Shown here piece after piece: positions 62,979 through 64,000 of a stretch of DNA of 64,000 bases (its first letter is position 1; every line of letters starts with the position of its first letter). The notes under the pieces are model-generated. The model made no database searches and had not been told where the DNA came from. It was given only the letters and a program-made list of their open reading frames with translations. This DNA is from Paraburkholderia caribensis (GTDB taxonomy: Bacteria; Pseudomonadota; Gammaproteobacteria; Burkholderiales; Burkholderiaceae): assembly GCF_002902945.1 (NCBI RefSeq), contig NZ_CP026104.1, positions 186,001-250,000 of the forward strand, given 5' to 3'. A program made the position numbers and the translations under genes.

Positions 62979-64000
62979 TCACTTGAACCCTGGATAGTTA
63001 ACTGACTTCAGTATGGCTGCGCCCCGAGTCAATGATGCAGCATAGACCGGATTTGAGGTGGCAATACTATTAATTTTATTGAGCAAAGACCCACCATTCT
63101 TACCTAGGCCATTGTATTCGATCAGCACCTGCTCCACCGCCCTCGAATCGGAACGCGAAATATTTTCGAGCCCCGGAATTGCATCGATTTGAATCCCCTT
63201 CTGCGAAAAATGGGCCGCTGACCTAGCATTCAGGTTGTCGGTAATGCCTACGTATTGAGTCGATCCATCTGCAGCAGTTGAGGTGTAGACAGTTGTTCGG
63301 CCAGGGTTGGCAACTATATTGCCGCCCACGCCATATAGTGCTCCGCCGGCGGCGACTTCGGCCACACCTTGGAACTGAGCAGGATCTGAGCCGAAAGTCT
63401 TCAGATACGTCGCCATCAGCTGACTCTGATTGTCACGCGTTACCGAAGCAAATTGAGCTCCATATTGGAAGTACGCGTTGTCGACAATGTTCTGCGCAAC
63501 GTCTTCTGCTCCAGCTGGCACCTTCCATTGCTCAACGTAAAGGCCATTTGCATTTCGGTAGTAAGTCGTGCCGTCTTTCGCCGCTGCAGCTTGTGCATCC
63601 GCCGCGCTGGTAAAGACACCCATGCCTCCGTTGCCGCCGTATACGTTGTCGGCAGCCTTCATCAGCGTATCCGCACTGTATTTCGCGGCTAATGCAGGGT
63701 TAGCAGAGAGCGTCTTCTGAATAGCAGTTAGTACAAGGTCGCGATGCTGCAACGTATTGTTTAGTGCCTCGTTTTGCGCCCAAGTGGCACCCGCCTCCGC
63801 GTTTCCTCCCGCTAGTCCAGCAGCCAAACCGCCGCTCAGCGTGGCGATCGCTGCGACCAGTGCGCTTTGCAACGACAATGAACCATCAGTCTGCGAGAAG
63901 GCATAGGTAGACCACGGGGACACAACCGCACTTGTCGCCGCTCCGATCGCTCCTCCGGCGCATCCTGTGCCCTCTATCGACGACGCCGCGCACCCAAGCA
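62979..64000 (-). CDS. Haemagglutinin/CdiA-type polymorphic toxin, C-terminal part with GIY-YIG-like nuclease (5' end outside window)
   Basis: The frame is open through base 64000, so the N-terminus (secretion domain and repeats) lies beyond the window. The first visible part has the pre-toxin region (ALVAAIATLSGGLAAGLAGG, then NAEAGATWAQNEALNNT) where a VENN-like motif is expected. The last 100 residues read TVYTSTAADGSTQYVGITDN, LNARSAAHFSQKG, then RAVEQVLIEYNGLGKNGG, a URI/GIY-YIG nuclease pattern (YT...YVG, Arg, and a catalytic Glu in VEQ). It is probably delivered into neighbouring cells by contact-dependent inhibition and cuts nucleic acid there. Confidence 0.75.
   Translation of the reverse strand, partial: LGCAASSIEGTGCAGGAIGAATSAVVSPWSTYAFSQTDGSLSLQSALVAAIATLSGGLAAGLAGGNAEAGATWAQNEALNNTLQHRDLVLTAIQKTLSANPALAAKYSADTLMKAADNVYGGNGGMGVFTSAADAQAAAAKDGTTYYRNANGLYVEQWKVPAGAEDVAQNIVDNAYFQYGAQFASVTRDNQSQLMATYLKTFGSDPAQFQGVAEVAAGGALYGVGGNIVANPGRTTVYTSTAADGSTQYVGITDNLNARSAAHFSQKGIQIDAIPGLENISRSDSRAVEQVLIEYNGLGKNGGSLLNKINSIATSNPVYAASLTRGAAILKSVNYPGFK

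Overview
The window looks like an accessory, insertion-sequence-rich part of a high-GC betaproteobacterial genome, most likely a Paraburkholderia/Caballeronia-type Burkholderiaceae replicon. Pointers are the H-NS proteins of the Burkholderia type (W-x-G-x-G-R-x-P-x-W core), a histone-H1-tailed HU protein, a DUF746 protein, the many LysR genes, and the mix of IS families. No core housekeeping operon, rRNA or CRISPR array is present, so a megaplasmid, second chromosome or genomic island is likely (inference).

Layout. 1-11.1 kb: a DUF746 protein running off the left edge, an orphan antitoxin-like regulator, and a possible defence patch (DUF4238 protein, DUF3800-like RNase-H-fold protein, and a 572-aa protein with a C-terminal nucleoside-phosphorylase/nucleosidase domain preceded by a D-arm-less tRNA-like element). 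It is split by an ISNCY/IS1202-like element and flanked by an IS6 element and broken toxin-antitoxin genes; an exported hydrolase follows. 11.1-19.7 kb: an intact, LysR-flanked, translationally coupled peptide/opine-type ABC transporter operon ending in an M20 peptidase. 19.7-31.9 kb: a scrapyard of Tn3, IS66, IS21, IS110 and IS3 fragments and gene remnants (MFS, MerR, UPF0182), with islands of intact genes: a GT2 glycosyltransferase, two BioF2-type acyltransferases, a Phd-ParE module, a small gene behind two tandem LexA boxes, and an orphan sugar-binding-type protein.

32-41.4 kb: a catabolic patch with a tannase/feruloyl-esterase-like gene (frameshifted), a hydrolase coupled to an MHS-type transporter under a divergent LysR regulator, an AraC/GyrI-like regulator, and a TAT-exported berberine-bridge-type oxidase (frameshifted). 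41.4-59 kb: a chromatin and stress group (Sel1 protein, a two-headed HTH-like protein, a cold-shock protein, a double-headed H-NS with an H1 tail, a stripped-down H-NS-like protein, HU with an H1-like tail), plus a PBP7-type endopeptidase (frameshifted), an MBL hydrolase, a DUF4242 protein, a SAM-cyclase-AAA-TPR giant, a zinc-ribbon membrane protein and a diguanylate cyclase. 59.4-64 kb: an IS5 fragment, an IS701 element with a CTAA target duplication, and the C-terminal end of a large haemagglutinin/CdiA-type polymorphic toxin with its immunity gene and a second, orphan toxin/immunity cassette.

The main oddities are the nucleosidase-effector gene with its tRNA-like leader, the SOS-box-controlled orphan gene, the unusual nucleoid proteins, the toxin cassette array, and a recurring pattern of single-base frameshifts, several in homopolymers, in otherwise intact genes. 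All family names come from reading the translations and recalling family motifs; no database search was run.
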